Source: Achromobacter mucicolens
GTDB taxonomy: Bacteria > Pseudomonadota > Gammaproteobacteria > Burkholderiales > Burkholderiaceae_B
DNA length: 46,271 nt
Direction: 5' to 3'
Assembly: GCF_902859725.1 (NCBI RefSeq)
Contig: NZ_CADIJP010000030.1
Location: 1-46,271 of the forward strand
Shown piece after piece: positions 1 to 7,482 of this stretch. A program made the position numbers and the translations under genes. Position 1 is the first letter of the stretch, and each line of letters starts with the position of its first letter. Below the pieces are notes generated by a model that saw only the letters and a program-made list of their open reading frames with translations, was not told where the DNA came from and searched no databases.

Positions 1-863
1 CCCTGCGCGCGCCCCGCGTCCAGCACGGTGACGCGCCAGCCGCGCAGCGCCAGCGCGTGGGCGATCCCCGCGCCAGCCAGGCCGGCCCCCACGATCACGG
101 CATGCCGTCCCGACGAGACCGCCGCGGGCTGCGCGGCGGTTCCTGCCTGGCGGACCTGCCCCACTGTCATATGCCATTTGCCCCCGTAACCGGGCGCGCG
201 CCGCACGTCAAAGCCGGCCTCGGCCAGATTGCGGCGCAGTTCGCCGGTGCACGCCCAGGTGGCGACCGTGGCGCCGGGCGCCGCCAGATCAGCCAGGGCG
301 CGCAGCAGCGGCGTCGCCCACATCTGCGGATTGCGCTCGGGTGCAAAGCCATCCAGGAAAAATGCGTCCACCCGCGCGCCCAGCCGGGGGGCCAGCGCCT
401 GCGCATCGCCAAAGCCCAGTGTCAGCGTTACGGCGCCGTTCTCGAATTCCAGCCGGTGCAGCCCCGGCAGCAGCGCCGGCCATTGCGCCGAAAGCGCGCG
501 CGCCATGCCGGCCAGCGGCTCGGGCGCATGGCGCGCCAGCAAGGCGGCCATGTCGTCCCCAGAAAAGGGGTGTGCTTCCATAGAGACGACATGCAGCGCC
601 GCCGGCCGTTGCGGATCATCGCGCCAGGCCTTCCACAGCGCCAGGAAGTTCAGCCCCAACCCGAATCCCGTCTCGCAGACGGTGAACGACCCGCGCCCCC
701 GCCAGCGCTCCGGCAGTCCGTTGCCCCGCAGGAAAACATGCTCGGCCTGGCCCATCGCCCCGGACGGGGAGTGGTAGACGTCCCCATAAACGGCGCTGAC
801 CAGCCTGCCGTCGGCGTCAACATCCCCCGTTGCGGGGACCAGCGGAACATAAGTCACAGACAT
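1..863 (-). CDS. mnmC: MnmC, bifunctional tRNA wobble-uridine modification enzyme (N-terminal part, cut by window edge)
   Basis: MnmC completes the mnm5s2U34 modification of tRNA anticodons: a C-terminal FAD-dependent domain removes the carboxymethyl group and an N-terminal SAM-dependent domain methylates the product. The frame starts at ATG 863-861 ([19 protein letters not shown]) and stays open to the window edge, giving 287 residues. The methyltransferase domain fills about residues 1-240, with [12 protein letters not shown] as the SAM-binding motif and [18 protein letters not shown] as the family signature. The FAD dinucleotide-binding motif [11 protein letters not shown] begins around residue 258, just before the sequence ends, so most of the oxidoreductase domain is outside. 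The gene is divergent from the inositol-monophosphatase gene. The family assignment is firm; intactness of the C-terminus cannot be judged. Confidence 0.93.
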   Translation of the reverse strand, partial: MSVTYVPLVPATGDVDADGRLVSAVYGDVYHSPSGAMGQAEHVFLRGNGLPERWRGRGSFTVCETGFGLGLNFLALWKAWRDDPQRPAALHVVSMEAHPFSGDDMAALLARHAPEPLAGMARALSAQWPALLPGLHRLEFENGAVTLTLGFGDAQALAPRLGARVDAFFLDGFAPERNPQMWATPLLRALADLAAPGATVATWACTGELRRNLAEAGFDVRRAPGYGGKWHMTVGQVRQAGTAAQPAAVSSGRHAVIVGAGLAGAGIAHALALRGWRVTVLDAGRAQ

Positions 864-999
864 TCAGCCCAAAGATACAAACATGATGAAGCGCGAATTA
901 TCCGGCCACATGGCCGTTCGCGTTGGATGCGCACCACGCGACGAAGGGATTAGTCCGTTTGCGACAGGTTTGCCCCATTGGTGGGCTTACACTGGACCA

Positions 1000-1875
1000 A
1001 TGGATACCTACGATCAGCCCCAATCGCTGGCATCGCCCATCGACCTGTGCGCCGCGATCGACGCGGCCGTCACGGCAGCTCATGCTGGCGCAGCCATCCT
1101 GCAATCCTACGCGCACCACCGCGCCGATCTCGTGATCGATCGCAAGGCCCGCAACGATCTCGTGTCCCAGGCGGACCGCGAGGCGGAGGCCGCGATCATC
1201 CAGGAATTGAAGGCCCGCACCCCCAAGTTCGGCATCGTCGCCGAGGAAACGGGCGGCAAGGCCCAAGGCGTGGCCACTTGGTACATCGACCCGCTCGACG
1301 GCACCACCAACTTCCTGCACGACATCCCGCATTACGCCGTCTCGATCGCCCTGATCGCGCATGCCGGCACCACGATGTCCGCCAACGAAACGCTGGCCGA
1401 AGACACGCCGGTCATCGGCGTGGTCTACGACCCCAGCCGCGAAGAGCTCTTCACTGGCGTGTACGGCGTGGGCGCGTGGCTCAATGGCCGCCGCATCTCG
1501 TGCTCGCGCACGCAGACGATCGAAGACGCCGTGCTGGCCACGGGCTTTCCGTTCCGCGATTTTTCGTTCGCCGCGCAATACATGCCGATGTTGCACGACG
1601 CCATCAACCGCGCGCGCGGCGTGCGCCGCATGGGCGCGGCCGCGCTGGACCTGGCCTGGACTGCCTGCGGCCGGTACGACGGCTATTGGGAAATGGGCCT
1701 GGCGCCCTGGGACGTGGCTGCGGGCACGCTGATCCTGCGCGAGGCGGGCGGCGTGTGCACCGACATGCACAAGCAGGATCCCTGGCCGATCGGCGGGCGC
1801 GTCGTGGCGGGCAATCCCGCCATCGAACGCGCGCTGCACGACATGATTGCGCCTCACCTGAACAAGCAAGGCTGA
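1000..1875 (+). CDS. Inositol monophosphatase family protein (SuhB-like)
   Basis: Mg2+-dependent phosphatase of the inositol monophosphatase fold, 291 residues. The metal-binding signature IDPLDGTTNF lies at residues 96-105, the conserved acidic pair of AEETGG at 82-83, and the second signature WDVAAGTLILREAGG from residue 237. In Gammaproteobacteria SuhB also acts in rRNA antitermination; whether this copy does is unknown, because paralogues such as CysQ-like and histidinol-phosphate phosphatases share these motifs. The ATG at 1000 is preferred over an in-frame ATG at 883, since the extra 39 residues resemble nothing in the family. No Shine-Dalgarno sequence precedes 1000, and a -10-like TACACT sits only 6 nt upstream (988-993), so a leaderless transcript is possible. 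The gene converges on the acyl-CoA ligase with 9 nt between them. Confidence 0.9.
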   Translation: MDTYDQPQSLASPIDLCAAIDAAVTAAHAGAAILQSYAHHRADLVIDRKARNDLVSQADREAEAAIIQELKARTPKFGIVAEETGGKAQGVATWYIDPLDGTTNFLHDIPHYAVSIALIAHAGTTMSANETLAEDTPVIGVVYDPSREELFTGVYGVGAWLNGRRISCSRTQTIEDAVLATGFPFRDFSFAAQYMPMLHDAINRARGVRRMGAAALDLAWTACGRYDGYWEMGLAPWDVAAGTLILREAGGVCTDMHKQDPWPIGGRVVAGNPAIERALHDMIAPHLNKQG

Positions 1876-1884
1876 GGCGCCCCG

Positions 1885-3585
1885 CTAGGCGGACGTCTTC
1901 GCGGGCGCCGCGGCCTGCGCGTCAGGCCGCAGTTCGCGGCGCAGGATCTTGCCCACGTTGCTCTTGGGCAGCTCGTCGCGGAATTCAACGAAGCGCGGCC
2001 GCTTGTAACCCGTCAGCTTGTCCTTGCACCATTGCTGCACCTGGGCTTCGGTCAGCGACGGGTCTTTCTTCACGACAAACACCTTGACCGCCTCGCCGGA
2101 GTGCTCGTCCGGCACGCCGATCGCCGCGCATTCCAACACGCCCGGATGCTGCGCGACCGCGGCCTCGACCTCGTTCGGATAGACCTTGAAGCCGGACACC
2201 GCGATCATGTCCTTCTTGCGGTCCACGATGCGTGTGTAGCCCTGCTCGTCCATGATGCCGATGTCGCCGGTCCGAAAGAACCCATCGGCCGTCATCGAAT
2301 TGCGCGTCTCGTCGGGCTTGCGCCAATACCCCAGCATGACCTGCGGCCCGCGAATGCCGACCTCGCCACGTTCTCCGAGCGGCACCTCGTTGCCGGCATC
2401 GTCCAGGATCGCGACGTCCGTCGACGGCAGCGGCAGCCCGATGGAACCGGAATACGCGGTGGCATTGGTGGGATTGACCGTCGCCACCGGCGACGTCTCG
2501 GACAGGCCGTAGCCCTCGATCAGCGGCCGGCCCGTGATCTTCAGCCAGCGTTCGGCCACCTGCTGCTGCACGGCCATCCCGCCGCCCAGCGTCAGCCGCA
2601 GGCCGGAGAAGTCCAGGCGCGCAAAGTCCTCGTTGTGCGCCAGCGCGTTAAACAGCGTATTGACGCCGGGAAACACATTCACCGGCGTCTTGCGCCACGC
2701 ATTGATGAGCGAAGGCTGGTCGCGCGGATTGATGATGAGCACGTTGCGCATGCCCGCGTGCAGGGCGTAAAGACCGCACACCGTCATGGCGAACACGTGA
2801 TAGAGCGGCAGCGCGCTGATGATGGTGAGCTGCTGGTCCGCCATGTCGTGCACGACCGGCTGCGCGACCGCCTCGGTCTGCAGCACGTTGGCCACCAGGT
2901 TGCGGTGCGACAGCATGGCGCCCTTGGGCACGCCGGTGGTACCGCCCGTGTACTGCAGCACCGCCACGTCATCCATCGAGATGGCCGGCGGATTGAAAGG
3001 CAGATGCGCGCCCTCGTGCAGCAGCTTGGGCAGCGCCAGCGCGCCGTCGATACGCCACGGCGGCACGATCTTCTTGATGTAGCGCGCGGCCAGGTTGACC
3101 AGCGGCGCCTTCAGGCCGCCAAGCAGATCGCCGGGCCCCGTCACGACGATGTGCTTGAGTTCGCCGCGATCGGCGACCTGCTGCAGGGTATGCGCGAAGT
3201 TTTCCAGGATGACGATGACGGACGCGCCGCTGTCCAGCAACTGGCGCTGCAATTCATCGGCGGTGTAGAGCGGATTGACGTTCACCAGCGTCATGCCCGC
3301 GCGCAGCGCCCCCAGCATGCACACCAGATAGGCCGGCACGTTGGGCATCATCAGCGCGACGCGCGCGCCCTTTTCAAGGTTCAGCCCTTGCAGCCAGGCC
3401 GCGAACGCGCGCGCGTGCCCGTCCAGCTGCGCGTAGGTGATGTCGCTGCCCATCGCCGTGCAGGCGATGCGCGTCGCGTACCGCTTGCAGGCCCGGTCCA
3501 GCAAGTCGGTCAGCGAGGAATATTCCTCGGTGGAGATCTCCGCAGGAACGCCTTGGGGATACTGAGCAAGCCACGGACGCGTCAT
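1885..3585 (-). CDS. Long-chain fatty acid--CoA ligase (FadD-like, ANL superfamily)
   Basis: AMP-forming acyl-CoA synthetase of 566 residues that activates a fatty acid to acyl-AMP and then to acyl-CoA. The adenylation signature TGGTTGVPKG is at about residues 213-222, followed by GYGLSETSP, the TGD motif in GFFRTGDIG, the hinge DRKKDMI with SGFKVYPNEVE, and the C-terminal catalytic lysine in KSNVGKILRREL. Length and the VYPNEVE motif fit long-chain FadD better than acetyl-CoA synthetases; chain-length preference cannot be read from the sequence. ATG 3585 is preferred over ATG 3600 because GGAG lies 9 nt before it, whereas the upstream ATG has no ribosome binding site. It is divergent from the M20 amidohydrolase at 3663, across a short intergenic region. 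Confidence 0.92.
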   Translation of the reverse strand: MTRPWLAQYPQGVPAEISTEEYSSLTDLLDRACKRYATRIACTAMGSDITYAQLDGHARAFAAWLQGLNLEKGARVALMMPNVPAYLVCMLGALRAGMTLVNVNPLYTADELQRQLLDSGASVIVILENFAHTLQQVADRGELKHIVVTGPGDLLGGLKAPLVNLAARYIKKIVPPWRIDGALALPKLLHEGAHLPFNPPAISMDDVAVLQYTGGTTGVPKGAMLSHRNLVANVLQTEAVAQPVVHDMADQQLTIISALPLYHVFAMTVCGLYALHAGMRNVLIINPRDQPSLINAWRKTPVNVFPGVNTLFNALAHNEDFARLDFSGLRLTLGGGMAVQQQVAERWLKITGRPLIEGYGLSETSPVATVNPTNATAYSGSIGLPLPSTDVAILDDAGNEVPLGERGEVGIRGPQVMLGYWRKPDETRNSMTADGFFRTGDIGIMDEQGYTRIVDRKKDMIAVSGFKVYPNEVEAAVAQHPGVLECAAIGVPDEHSGEAVKVFVVKKDPSLTEAQVQQWCKDKLTGYKRPRFVEFRDELPKSNVGKILRRELRPDAQAAAPAKTSA

Positions 3586-3662
3586 GGTATTTGTCTCCAT
3601 TAAATTGATTTTTGAATGATGATACCCTTTGTCCGTTCCCCCTATTTCCCCCGAGTTCGCTC

Positions 3663-4859
3663 ATGAAACTCCTTGAACCCATCGTTGCCTGGCACCAGGA
3701 TATTTCCAAGATCCGACGCGACATCCACGCGCATCCCGAACTGGCCTTCGAAGAGTTCCGCACCGCCGATGTGGTGGCGGCCAAGCTCGAGGAATGGGGC
3801 ATCGAAATCCATCGCGGATTGGGCGGCACTGGCGTCGTGGGCATCATCCGCGGCAACCAGCCCGGCGATCGCGCGGTGGGCCTGCGCGCCGACATGGACG
3901 CGCTGCCCATGCAGGAAGCGAACAAGTTTGAACATGCCAGCAAGAACGACGGCAAGATGCACGCGTGCGGCCACGACGGCCACACCGCCATGCTGCTGGC
4001 CGCGTCGCAATACCTGGCCGAGCACCGCGATTTCGCGGGCACGGTCTATGTGATCTTCCAGCCCGCCGAAGAAGGCGGCGGCGGCGCCAAGCGCATGATC
4101 GACGACGGCCTGTTCACGCGCTTCCCGATGGAAGCGGTGTTCGGCATGCACAACTGGCCCGGCATGAAACCCGGCCAGTTCGGCCTGACGCCCGGCCCCA
4201 TCATGGCCTCCAGCAACGAATTCTCGATCGTCATCAAGGGCAAGGGCACGCACGCGGGCATGCCGCACCTGGGCATCGACCCGGTCATGGCGGCGGTGCA
4301 GATGGCGCAATCGCTGCAGACCATCGTCACGCGCAACCGCAATCCGCTGGACGCGGCCGTGCTCAGCATCACGCAGATCCATGCAGGCAGCGCCGACAAC
4401 GTGGTGCCCAACCATGCCGAATTGCGCGGCACGGTGCGCACCTTCACGCTGGACGTGCTGGATCTGATCGAACGCCGTATGGAAGAAATCGCGCGCCATA
4501 CCAGCGCGGCGATGGACTGCGAGGTCGAGTTCACCTTCCAGCGCAACTACCCGCCCACCATCAACCACCCCGAGGAAGCGGCGTTCTGCGCCGATGTGCT
4601 CCGCGACATCGTCGGCGACGCCAACGTCAACGCGAATGTGCAGCCGACCATGGGCGCCGAGGACTTCGCGTTCATGCTGCAGGAACTGCCGGGCTGCTAC
4701 GTCTGGATCGGCAACGGCACCGGCGAGCACCGCGACAGCGGCCACGGCCTGGGCCCCTGCATGCTGCACAACGGCAGCTACGACTTCAACGACGATCTGC
4801 TGCCGCTGGGCGGCACGTATTGGGTGCAGCTCGCGCTCAAGCGGCTGGCCAAGGCCTGA
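3663..4859 (+). CDS. M20 family amidohydrolase / peptidase (hippurate hydrolase-like)
   Basis: Metal-dependent amidohydrolase of the M20D group (hippuricase, N-acyl amino acid amidohydrolase, IAA-amino acid hydrolase), 398 residues. Metal ligands are visible: ACGHDGH supplies Cys102 and His104, QPAEEGG supplies Glu136-Glu137, and GMHNWPG and a C-terminal LHNGSYDFND supply further histidines. The N-terminal RRDIHAHPELAFEE is typical. The ATG at 3663 begins the conserved region; a TTG at 3612 would add 17 unrelated residues. The natural substrate is unknown; aminoacylase, hippurate and indole-acetyl conjugates are all possible. A second family member lies at 43209-44402, with the same [10 protein letters not shown] and CGHDGH motifs. 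The stop codon is 7 nt from the end of the convergent LysR gene. Confidence 0.92.
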   Translation: MKLLEPIVAWHQDISKIRRDIHAHPELAFEEFRTADVVAAKLEEWGIEIHRGLGGTGVVGIIRGNQPGDRAVGLRADMDALPMQEANKFEHASKNDGKMHACGHDGHTAMLLAASQYLAEHRDFAGTVYVIFQPAEEGGGGAKRMIDDGLFTRFPMEAVFGMHNWPGMKPGQFGLTPGPIMASSNEFSIVIKGKGTHAGMPHLGIDPVMAAVQMAQSLQTIVTRNRNPLDAAVLSITQIHAGSADNVVPNHAELRGTVRTFTLDVLDLIERRMEEIARHTSAAMDCEVEFTFQRNYPPTINHPEEAAFCADVLRDIVGDANVNANVQPTMGAEDFAFMLQELPGCYVWIGNGTGEHRDSGHGLGPCMLHNGSYDFNDDLLPLGGTYWVQLALKRLAKA

Positions 4860-4866
4860 TACCAGC

Positions 4867-5757
4867 CTAGCCCTCCTGCCCGCCGACCGCCAGGCACATC
4901 GCCAGGAAGCGCTCGGCGGCGCGGGCGGCGGCATCGGCATGCGGCACCAGGATGCTCAGGGTCCGCGTGAGCGGTTTGGGCAACAGACGCAGGGCCGCCA
5001 GCGCGCCGTCTTCGTGCCGCATCGACATCACCGACACGAAACCCACGCCCAACCCTGCCCGCACGGCCTGCTTCACGCCCTCCACCCCGGCCAGCTCAAG
5101 GCCGACAGATGGGGCCAACCCGCCATCGCTGAAGGCCCGTTCCACCAGCCGGCGCACGCCGGAGCCCGGTTCACGCATCACCAGCGGCGAGGCCGCCAGA
5201 TCCCGTAGCGTCACGGCGCCCTTGTGCGCCAGGGCATGATCGGCCCGCACGATCGCCACGACTTCGTCCTGGCGCCACGCATGCACCGCCGTGTCGGCGG
5301 GCAATCCGGCGGGCACATCCCCTTCAATGAACGCCAGATCCAGCGCGGGCAGGCGCTCGACGATCTCGCGCGTGTTGCCATCGGACAGGTGCAGGCTCAC
5401 GGCGGGAAAGTCGTGGCGAAAGTCCGCAACCAGACGGGGCAGCAGATAGCTGGCCGGCGTGGTGCTGGCGCCCAGCCGCAGCGCGCCGGTTTCCAGCCCG
5501 CGCCACGATTCCCGAACGGCCTGCGCCTGCCGGTACACCTGCCTCAGCTGACGCGCCTGCTCGGCAAGGCGTTCGCCGGCTTCGGTCAGCGCGATGCCGT
5601 GGCCGCTGCGACGGTACAGGGGCTCGCCAAACCACTCCTGCAAGGCGCGCAGCTGGCCCGAGACCGCCGGCTGCGACAAATGCAGGGCCTGGGCGGTGCG
5701 GCTGATATTGCCGGTATCGGCGACCGCGGCAAACGTGAGCAATTGATCCGGAGTCAT
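4867..5757 (-). CDS. LysR-family transcriptional regulator (YeiE/CysB-like context)
   Basis: LysR-type regulator of 296 residues. The N-terminal winged helix-turn-helix covers about residues 1-60: LTFAAVADTGNISRTAQALH, then SQPAVSGQLRALQEWFG and LYRRSGHGIALTEAGERL. The rest is a periplasmic-binding-protein-like effector domain. It is divergent from a YeiH-type transporter, the same arrangement as yeiE/yeiH in enterobacteria, so it is probably the activator of that gene and autoregulated; the effector is unknown. ATG 5757 is used because the HTH starts at this Met, as in the family. An in-frame TTG at 5790 would add 11 residues and would place a perfect palindrome (5768-5786) inside the coding sequence. 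With ATG 5757 the palindrome falls in the leader, which suits an operator. Confidence 0.9.
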   Translation of the reverse strand: MTPDQLLTFAAVADTGNISRTAQALHLSQPAVSGQLRALQEWFGEPLYRRSGHGIALTEAGERLAEQARQLRQVYRQAQAVRESWRGLETGALRLGASTTPASYLLPRLVADFRHDFPAVSLHLSDGNTREIVERLPALDLAFIEGDVPAGLPADTAVHAWRQDEVVAIVRADHALAHKGAVTLRDLAASPLVMREPGSGVRRLVERAFSDGGLAPSVGLELAGVEGVKQAVRAGLGVGFVSVMSMRHEDGALAALRLLPKPLTRTLSILVPHADAAARAAERFLAMCLAVGGQEG

Positions 5758-5872
5758 GAGCGAACTGATATCAGATTTTCTGATATTCAATATTTAGATT
5801 GAAGATTTTTCAAATAATACGGCCGGATCTAATATTTCGTCTAGTTATGTAGTTATGCCCAAAGGGCCAGTA
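5758..5872. promoter_or_regulatory. Divergent LysR/yeiH control region with two inverted repeats
   Basis: AT-rich stretch, in sharp contrast to the surrounding GC-rich DNA. It contains the perfect palindrome ATATCAGA-TTT-TCTGATAT at 5768-5786 and a second inverted repeat TTGAA-GATTT-TTCAA at 5799-5813. The latter fits the loose T-N11-A LysR half-site pattern. A possible promoter for the right-hand gene is TTTTCA (5807-5812), 17 nt, TAATAT (5830-5835), so the second repeat would overlap its -35 element. The palindrome adjacent to the LysR start would suit autorepression. The repeats are seen directly; the binding roles are inferred. Confidence 0.6.
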
Positions 5873-6964
5873 ATGAATACTTCCACCACCGCCGTTCCGC
5901 TTCCCTCCACCCCCGCCGCCGCCCCGGCTGCGCCCGCTGCCGCGGCCACGCCCTGGCGCGACAAGCTCAATGGCGTGCTGTTCGTGGGCTTGATGGCCGG
6001 CGCAGTGATGCAACTGGCCGATCTTCCCTTCATCCGCCAACTAGGCTTCTCGCCGCTGGTCGTGGGCATCGTCGTCGGCATGCTGTACGGCAACTTCCTG
6101 CGCGGCACCATGCCCGCAGACTGGGGCGTGGGCGTGAACTTCACGGCGCGCCGCCTGCTGCGCATTGCGGTTGCCTTCTACGGCCTGAACATCAGCATCC
6201 AGCAGATTGCCGCCGTGGGCATGCCGGGCCTGGCGGTCTCGGTGGCCGTGGTGGTGGGCACGCTGCTGATCGGCACCGTGGTCGGCCAACGGCTCCTGGG
6301 CCTGGATCGCGACACGGCCATGTTGACCGCCGCCGGCAGCGCCATCTGCGGCGCGGCCGCGGTGCTGGCCTTCGAACCGACGCTGCGCGCCGCCCCCCAC
6401 AAGAGCGCGGTGGCCGTGGCGACGGTGGTGCTGTTTGGCACGCTGTCGATGTTCCTCTACCCGGTCTTCTATCACGCGGGCTGGCTGAACTTCGATACCC
6501 AGGCGCTCGGCATCTATATTGGCGGCACCGTCCACGAGGTGGCGCAGGTGGTTGGCGCGGCCAGCAACATCGACCCAGCCACGACCGAAGTCGCCACCAT
6601 CGTCAAGATGACCCGCGTGGCGCTGCTCGTGCCCGTGCTGCTGATCCTGGGCATGTACCTGCGCAGCGCCGCCTCGCACGCGGGCGGCGGCCAGGGCAAG
6701 GGCCAAAAGCTGCCCATCCCCTGGTTCGCCGTGGGCTTCCTGGCGCTGGCCATCGTCAATTCCCTGAACATCATTCCCGCCGATATCGTCGCCGCCATCC
6801 GCCGGCTCGACGTCTTCGCGCTGACCATGGCCATGACCGCGCTGGGCATCGAAACCCGCTTCGCCCAGATCCGCAAGGCCGGCCCGCGTGTCATGGCCCT
6901 GGGCTTCATCCTTTACGTCTGGTTGTTGGTTGGCGGCTACGGGATCGTCAAGCTGGCGACCTGA
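5873..6964 (+). CDS. YeiH family putative sulfate/sulfonate-type exporter (UPF0324)
   Basis: Polytopic inner-membrane protein of about 363 residues from the YeiH family (conserved hypothetical protein 698), annotated as putative sulfate exporters. About ten hydrophobic segments are visible, along with family landmarks such as LGFSPLVVGIVVGMLYGN, RLLRIAVAFYGLNIS, GSAICGAAAVLA and GGTVHEVAQVVGA. The N-terminus is rich in Ala, Pro and Thr (residues 1-25) and is probably cytosolic. The ATG at 5873 has AAAGGG 6 nt upstream; the in-frame ATG at 5855 has no ribosome binding site, so 5873 is chosen. Pairing with a divergent LysR regulator supports regulated expression. The transported substrate is inferred from family annotation only. 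A strong terminator follows at 6977-7020. Confidence 0.88.
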   Translation: MNTSTTAVPLPSTPAAAPAAPAAAATPWRDKLNGVLFVGLMAGAVMQLADLPFIRQLGFSPLVVGIVVGMLYGNFLRGTMPADWGVGVNFTARRLLRIAVAFYGLNISIQQIAAVGMPGLAVSVAVVVGTLLIGTVVGQRLLGLDRDTAMLTAAGSAICGAAAVLAFEPTLRAAPHKSAVAVATVVLFGTLSMFLYPVFYHAGWLNFDTQALGIYIGGTVHEVAQVVGAASNIDPATTEVATIVKMTRVALLVPVLLILGMYLRSAASHAGGGQGKGQKLPIPWFAVGFLALAIVNSLNIIPADIVAAIRRLDVFALTMAMTALGIETRFAQIRKAGPRVMALGFILYVWLLVGGYGIVKLAT

Positions 6965-6976
6965 TGACCACGCAAG

Positions 6977-7020
6977 GCGACGGCGGCAGGCGTCAACGCG
7001 CACGCCGCCGTCGCGTTTTT
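6977..7020 (+). terminator. Rho-independent terminator after the YeiH gene
   Basis: Perfect 11-bp stem GCGACGGCGGC (6977-6987) with GCCGCCGTCGC (7004-7014), a 16-nt loop, then GTTTTT. It lies 13 nt after the stop codon and separates the transporter from the thioesterase gene. Confidence 0.85.
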
Positions 7021-7061
7021 CCTGCATAATCGGCTGGTTCTCTAGCATTGGAGTCGGCCGC

Positions 7062-7472
7062 ATGACCTCCAGCACCAAAACCCCGTTTACGACTCTGCCA
7101 GCCCATCGCGACGCGGTGTTGCGCGTCATGCCGATGCCGGCCGACGCGAACATCCACGGGGACGTTTTTGGCGGCTGGATCATGTCCCAGGTAGACATCG
7201 CAGGGTCCATCCCTGCCGCCCGCCGTGCCGCCGGCCGCGTGGCCACCGTGGCGGTCAATGCCTTCCAGTTCAAAGAGCCCGTGTTCGTGGGCGACCTGCT
7301 CAGCTTCTACGCCGCCATCGTCAAGACCGGCACCACGTCCATCACGGTATCCGTCGAGGTCTACGCGGAACGCCAGCGCCTGGACGCCGAAGTCGTCAAG
7401 GTCACCGAGGCCACGCTGACCTACGTCGCCACCGACGAAGCGCGGCGCAGCCGTCCTCTCCCCACACTTTGA
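7062..7472 (+). CDS. YciA-type acyl-CoA thioesterase (hotdog fold)
   Basis: Small cytosolic acyl-CoA thioesterase of 136 residues that hydrolyses acyl-CoA to free acid and CoA. The single hotdog domain shows the family core NIHGDVFGGWIMSQVDIAG (about residues 31-49), VNAFQFKEPVFVGDL, and a C-terminal strand VTEATLTYVAT. The length matches YciA (about 130 residues). Substrate range cannot be read from sequence. The ATG at 7062 starts just before the conserved region and after a terminator, so the gene has its own promoter or reads on into mgtE, which starts 10 nt after its stop codon. Co-transcription with mgtE is therefore likely. Confidence 0.9.
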   Translation: MTSSTKTPFTTLPAHRDAVLRVMPMPADANIHGDVFGGWIMSQVDIAGSIPAARRAAGRVATVAVNAFQFKEPVFVGDLLSFYAAIVKTGTTSITVSVEVYAERQRLDAEVVKVTEATLTYVATDEARRSRPLPTL

Positions 7473-7482
7473 GCCGTAACGC

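Noticed and set aside
3663-4859. The two M20 amidohydrolase genes as a recent duplication
   Set aside because: They share motifs, but their dimerisation domains and C-termini differ widely and their neighbours differ, so they are old paralogues.
5755-5790. Upstream TTG start for the LysR gene
   Set aside because: It would add 11 unrelated residues and put the perfect palindrome inside the coding region; the HTH begins at ATG 5757.
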